A stretch of 9,160 nucleotides of DNA, taken from the NCBI GenBank assembly GCA_022564135.1, contig JADFLZ010000060.1:1-9160 (forward strand), given 5' to 3'. The notes under the pieces were generated by a model, which saw only the letters and a program-made list of their open reading frames with translations, made no database searches and was not told where the DNA came from. Both the position numbers and the translations under genes were made by a program. Position 1 is the stretch's first letter; each line of letters opens with the position of its first letter. Shown one piece after another: positions 6,582 through 9,160 of this stretch. The DNA comes from Candidatus Zixiibacteriota bacterium. GTDB lineage: Bacteria > Zixibacteria > MSB-5A5 > GN15 > FEB-12.

Positions 6582-6585
6582 CTCC
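6582..6585 (-). promoter_or_regulatory. Ribosome binding site that decides the hpd start
   Basis: GGAG seven bases before ATG 6574. A second GGAGTT copy lies eight bases further upstream (6593-6588), giving a short tandem; it precedes an out-of-frame ATG at 6587 that hits a stop after six codons. The downstream site fits the conserved start of the protein. Confidence 0.6.
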
Positions 6586-6617
6586 ATAACTCCAAGCGTT
6601 ACTATAATTTATAACTA

Positions 6618-6662
6618 CTTATCAGGGCAGCAGTTCCAATGCTCTATGCACACCTGAATAAG
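6618..6662 (-). promoter_or_regulatory. Imperfect inverted repeat in the hpd leader
   Basis: CTTATCAGG (6618-6626) pairs with CCTGAATAAG (6653-6662) on the plus strand: nine base pairs with one bulged base and a 26-base loop. It lies between the candidate promoter and the hpd ribosome site, so it could be a leader RNA hairpin or a two-fold operator. No known riboswitch or TyrR-type box is recognised. Confidence 0.35.
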
Positions 6663-6673
6663 CCGGTTTATTA

Positions 6674-6702
6674 ATAATAATCGTACTATAAGGCAGGCGC
6701 AA
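6674..6702 (-). promoter_or_regulatory. Candidate sigma70 promoter of the tyrosine operon
   Basis: Coding strand TTGCGC (6702-6697), a 17-base spacer, then TATTAT (6679-6674), 5 of 6 like the -10 consensus; the -35 matches 3 of 6. It lies downstream of the putative terminator and about 100 bases before the hpd start, in the AT-rich gap where a promoter is expected. Initiation would fall near 6667, leaving a leader of roughly 90 bases. Confidence 0.45.
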
Positions 6703-6730
6703 GGCTTTTGATATTAAAAGATTTGGATGA

Positions 6731-6764
6731 GAAAAAACGATATCAGGCTGAAGTTATTAGCCTG
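6731..6764 (-). terminator. Weak intrinsic terminator after the kinase and its remnant
   Basis: On the minus strand CAGGCT (6764-6759) and AGCCTG (6749-6744) form a six-pair stem around a nine-base loop that contains the remnant's TAATAA stops. Six T residues follow at 6737-6732, after a six-base gap. The stem is short and the T-run is offset, so termination may be partial. It separates kinase transcription from the tyrosine operon. Confidence 0.4.
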
Positions 6765-6917
6765 CTTTGAGCTTAGCCAGCCGTTCTTTAGCATCTTCTA
6801 CCGATTCTAAATCGACATCGCTTTATTGAGGGAAGCAACAGCTTTGTCTGTTTCGCCCATCCACCCAGCACCGAGTTTGGCCGTGATCATATATTGTCCG
6901 ACTGTTGCACCGATCAT
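6757..6917 (-). pseudogene. Collapsed remnant of a second Ser/Thr kinase-TPR gene
   Basis: ATG 6917 overlaps the upstream kinase stop as ATGA. The frame begins MIGATVGQYMITAKLGAGWMGE, a typical start of bacterial protein kinases up to the glycine-rich loop, normally GxGGMGxV; here W replaces the second loop glycine. The next residues, TDKAVASLNKAMS, look like the second helix of a TPR repeat, not a kinase, so everything between (several hundred residues) is gone. That frame stops at 6807. The TPR end continues in another frame, DLESVEDAKERLAKLKAG, to TAA TAA at 6759-6754; restoring one missing base, or removing two extra ones, near 6820 would rejoin the parts. I read this as a former tandem kinase gene, translationally coupled to the upstream one, that lost its middle by deletion and then decayed. 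A functional 36-residue peptide is possible but unlikely. Confidence 0.65.
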
Positions 6918-9160
6918 GATGATGGTATCTCGTATTTTTTGATCATTTCTTTGTAGCGCAGATTATCGTGGAGCGGCTTCCAGTCTGGATCAAGTTGAAT
7001 GCCTTTTGTGGTTGCAATACCTGGCGTATTCAGAATTTTTTCGAGAACATCAAGAGTCGCATTTTCATTACCCGACTCTAAATAAATCCAGGCCAAAGCA
7101 TACATTCGATCGCCAATATTATTCATCCTTTTCTCCAGCTCAACCCCTTTTTTGCCGTGTTCAATCGCTTCCTCAAAACGCCCCATACGAGCCAGCGCAG
7201 TTCCTAACATCTGGTGAGCATAGCCAACCTCGACGGCCAGCCCCGCGCCTTCTTTGAGAATCGCATGTGCACTGTCCGCCTGCACCCTTTCCAGCTCTCG
7301 CTTGTTTTGCATGCGGTAGATAAAGGCCATTCTCAAATGGTACTCTTCATCGCCGCCATCAAATGGGCGAAGCAAGTCAGAATACCTTAAAGCAGACCGA
7401 AAATCGCCGTCCCAGACAGCATGATCAAAGCCGGTGTCGTAAAAACCGGAGTGGGGTTTAACTATCCGTTCGGCGTCGGCAATTAGTTTGCGCGCGCGTT
7501 TCAGGTCTCCATCGCGGCTTACTACCACCCACGATAACTGGAAATAAGCTGTCGGCAAATCTGGAGCCAATGCAATCGCTTGGTAATAAGTTTTCTCTGC
7601 TTCGTCGAATCTGCGAAGCAATGCCAGGATATATGCGATATTTGAGACGTGCAAAGACCTGAGCGGGTCGAATTCGGCGGCCTGCCTGAAATACTTTAAC
7701 GCCTCTTTAAAATTCGCTCGACGCAGATAGACATAAGCAATCTCCATCAGCACATCGGAATTATTTGGTTGTCTTTCGAGAACACGATTGAACTCCGCGA
7801 GCGCTTTGTCATACTCATAGTCGTGATAATAGTATGAACCGAGGGCGATTCTGGTCTCCACTGAAGTCGAATCAATCGCCAACGCCTGCTGAATATAGCG
7901 CCAGGCTTTATTCAGGTCGGTTGAATCAAAAGTATTGTGCCAGTATAATTCGATTTCAGTCCGGGCCAGGTGCGCCAGGGCCGGAACATAGGTCGGATCG
8001 GCGTTCAACGCCTGTTCATACAGTTTTTTGGCGAGTTTTATCGGGACCATGTCAACGTCGATGCCGGACTGATACCAATAGTCGTTTCCCCTAAGATAAA
8101 AATCATACGCTTCAAGATTTTTGGTGGGCTTTGCCGCAAGGGCGTCACGTTCCTGCTGTAACAGGGTGATATCGAGTTCATTTGCAATAGAAATAGCGAT
8201 CTCCGCCTGAAGCGCAAAAATCTGAGTTAGCGCCCGCTGATAGGACTCAGACCAGAGATGCCGGTCATCAGAAACCTGAATCAACTGCGAAATAATGCGC
8301 ACCCTGTCTGTGTCACCCGATTTATCCCAGAAAATCGTCCCCTCGAGAATAAAGTCCACACCCAGTTCCTTCCCTATCTGCGGAATCGTCTTGTCAGTAT
8401 TTTTGTACTTCATGGAACTGGTACGGGATATCACACCAAGTCCGGAGAGTTTCGCTAGACGCGATGTAATCTCATCGGTGATACCATCAGCGAAGTATTC
8501 ATCTTCAGCGCTGCCGAGATTCTCAAACGGCAGTACCGCCAGCATTTTAACGGCATCCTCTTCCACAGGTGCGCCCTTCGGCCAGAAGGAGTACAGTGCG
8601 GCTGCCGCCGCCAATGCCATCACTGCGGCTCCAACCCACAGGCCGATTTTACTTGTTGCTGGTTGTCCTGAGTCTGTTTTCAGCCTTCTCAAATCGGACA
8701 GCATTCCGTCGGCGTGCTGGTAGCGAAGCGATGGGTCCTTGGATAAGGCTTTATCTACTATCTGCTGAAGCTCACCTGAAACACCTGATTTATATCGAGA
8801 GACCGGTTCCGGTGTTTCATCAGTAATTGAACGAGCCACCGCCGCATCGTTGTCTCCCTCAAACGGACGGCGGCCGGTCAACATCTCATATAGAATCACT
8901 CCGATTGAGAAAATATCAGAACGATGGTCAACATTTTTCCCCGTTATCTGCTCCGGTGACATATAGCCGACAGTTCCAAGAGTCGAACCGGTCTTGGTCA
9001 ATTTCTCTTCACCCGACAGAGTCGCCAGACCAAAATCCAATATTCGAGGCTTGTTTTTTGTGTCAATTATGATGTTGCCCGGTTTGATATCACGATGTAC
9101 AATACCAGCGTTGTGGGCTTCATTTAAGCCCTCACAGATTTGCATGCAATCGTCAATTGC
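6914..9160 (-). CDS. Membrane-anchored Ser/Thr protein kinase with TolB/FlgO-like and TPR domains (5' end outside window)
   Basis: The frame is open to the window edge (748 visible codons), so the N-lobe with glycine loop and ATP-binding lysine is missing from view. Counting from the first visible Met (9145): the catalytic loop HRDIKPGN (17-24; D19 catalytic base), DFG (37-39), the SPEQ activation-segment end (63-66) and DIFSIGVILYEMLTGRRPF define a Hanks-type (PknB-like) kinase ending near 155. One hydrophobic helix (about 167-188) puts the rest probably outside the cytoplasm or in the periplasm. Residues ~198-300 resemble the TolB/FlgO-like N-terminal domain (LPFENLG, YFADGITDEI, LEGTI), common in such kinases and in adenylate cyclases. 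From ~345 to 740 there are TPR-type repeats, for example DKALAEFNRVLERQPNN and KEALKYFRQAAEFDP. Likely a signalling kinase acting through protein contacts; target unknown. There is no evidence that it controls the tyrosine genes beyond being adjacent. Confidence 0.9.
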   Translation of the reverse strand, partial: AIDDCMQICEGLNEAHNAGIVHRDIKPGNIIIDTKNKPRILDFGLATLSGEEKLTKTGSTLGTVGYMSPEQITGKNVDHRSDIFSIGVILYEMLTGRRPFEGDNDAAVARSITDETPEPVSRYKSGVSGELQQIVDKALSKDPSLRYQHADGMLSDLRRLKTDSGQPATSKIGLWVGAAVMALAAAAALYSFWPKGAPVEEDAVKMLAVLPFENLGSAEDEYFADGITDEITSRLAKLSGLGVISRTSSMKYKNTDKTIPQIGKELGVDFILEGTIFWDKSGDTDRVRIISQLIQVSDDRHLWSESYQRALTQIFALQAEIAISIANELDITLLQQERDALAAKPTKNLEAYDFYLRGNDYWYQSGIDVDMVPIKLAKKLYEQALNADPTYVPALAHLARTEIELYWHNTFDSTDLNKAWRYIQQALAIDSTSVETRIALGSYYYHDYEYDKALAEFNRVLERQPNNSDVLMEIAYVYLRRANFKEALKYFRQAAEFDPLRSLHVSNIAYILALLRRFDEAEKTYYQAIALAPDLPTAYFQLSWVVVSRDGDLKRARKLIADAERIVKPHSGFYDTGFDHAVWDGDFRSALRYSDLLRPFDGGDEEYHLRMAFIYRMQNKRELERVQADSAHAILKEGAGLAVEVGYAHQMLGTALARMGRFEEAIEHGKKGVELEKRMNNIGDRMYALAWIYLESGNENATLDVLEKILNTPGIATTKGIQLDPDWKPLHDNLRYKEMIKKYEIPSS

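Noticed and set aside
6575..6595. Upstream TTG start for hpd adding seven residues
   Set aside because: ATG 6574 has a well-spaced GGAG, and conserved HPD sequence begins after it; the extra residues look like leader sequence.
6596..6760. Riboswitch or structured RNA gene in the hpd leader
   Set aside because: Apart from one imperfect stem and the weak terminator I see no recognised riboswitch core, tRNA fold or repeat array.
6807..6917. Independent 36-residue small gene after the kinase
   Set aside because: Its two halves match the two ends of a kinase-TPR protein and its other end continues in a shifted frame, so decay of a larger gene explains it better.
8295..8723. Plus-strand frame of 142 codons opposite the kinase
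   Set aside because: Serine/proline-rich antisense frame across the membrane and TolB-like region of the kinase; no independent support.

Overview
The window holds an almost complete tyrosine (homogentisate-pathway) degradation operon on the minus strand, preceded by the 3' part of a Ser/Thr kinase-TPR gene. Every supported gene lies on the minus strand, so the biological order runs from high to low coordinates. Base composition is moderate, with frequent AAAA/TTTT runs. The one exception is about 350 bases at the left edge, which are about 68% G+C by hand count. The flavin reductase resembles the Bacteroidota/FCB type, and kinase-TolB-like-TPR proteins are common in Zixibacteria-like and related environmental lineages. 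An FCB-superphylum bacterium, probably from a metagenome, is therefore my best guess; this is inference, not proof.

Layout in transcription order. (1) 9160-6914: a membrane-anchored Ser/Thr kinase, 5' end outside the window, with a TolB/FlgO-like domain and TPR repeats. (2) 6917-6757: a decayed remnant of a second kinase-TPR gene that starts inside the stop codon of the first (ATGA overlap) and jumps straight from the glycine-rich loop to a C-terminal TPR, with a frameshift. (3) 6764-6575: a weak hairpin/T-run terminator, a candidate sigma70 promoter and a leader inverted repeat. (4) 6574-1: hpd, homogentisate dioxygenase, a HisC-type aminotransferase, fumarylacetoacetase, a long flavin-reductase-like protein and the start of acetoacetyl-CoA synthetase.

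The operon reads as a pathway: tyrosine to 4-hydroxyphenylpyruvate (aminotransferase), to homogentisate (HPD), to maleylacetoacetate (homogentisate dioxygenase), then fumarylacetoacetate cleaved to fumarate and acetoacetate (FAH), and acetoacetate activated to acetoacetyl-CoA (AACS). No maleylacetoacetate isomerase is present; the only gene without an assigned step is the flavin-reductase-like protein.

The most notable anomalies are: an in-frame switch from acetoacetyl-CoA synthetase to an unrelated, GC-rich, hydrolase-like sequence near 340-360 (assembly chimera or real fusion); the collapsed kinase remnant; and an 11-bp direct repeat bracketing the unusually long aminotransferase-FAH spacer, which also holds a palindrome and promoter-like boxes. 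I see no tRNA, rRNA, CRISPR array, insertion sequence or integrase. I found no convincing wholly new system.
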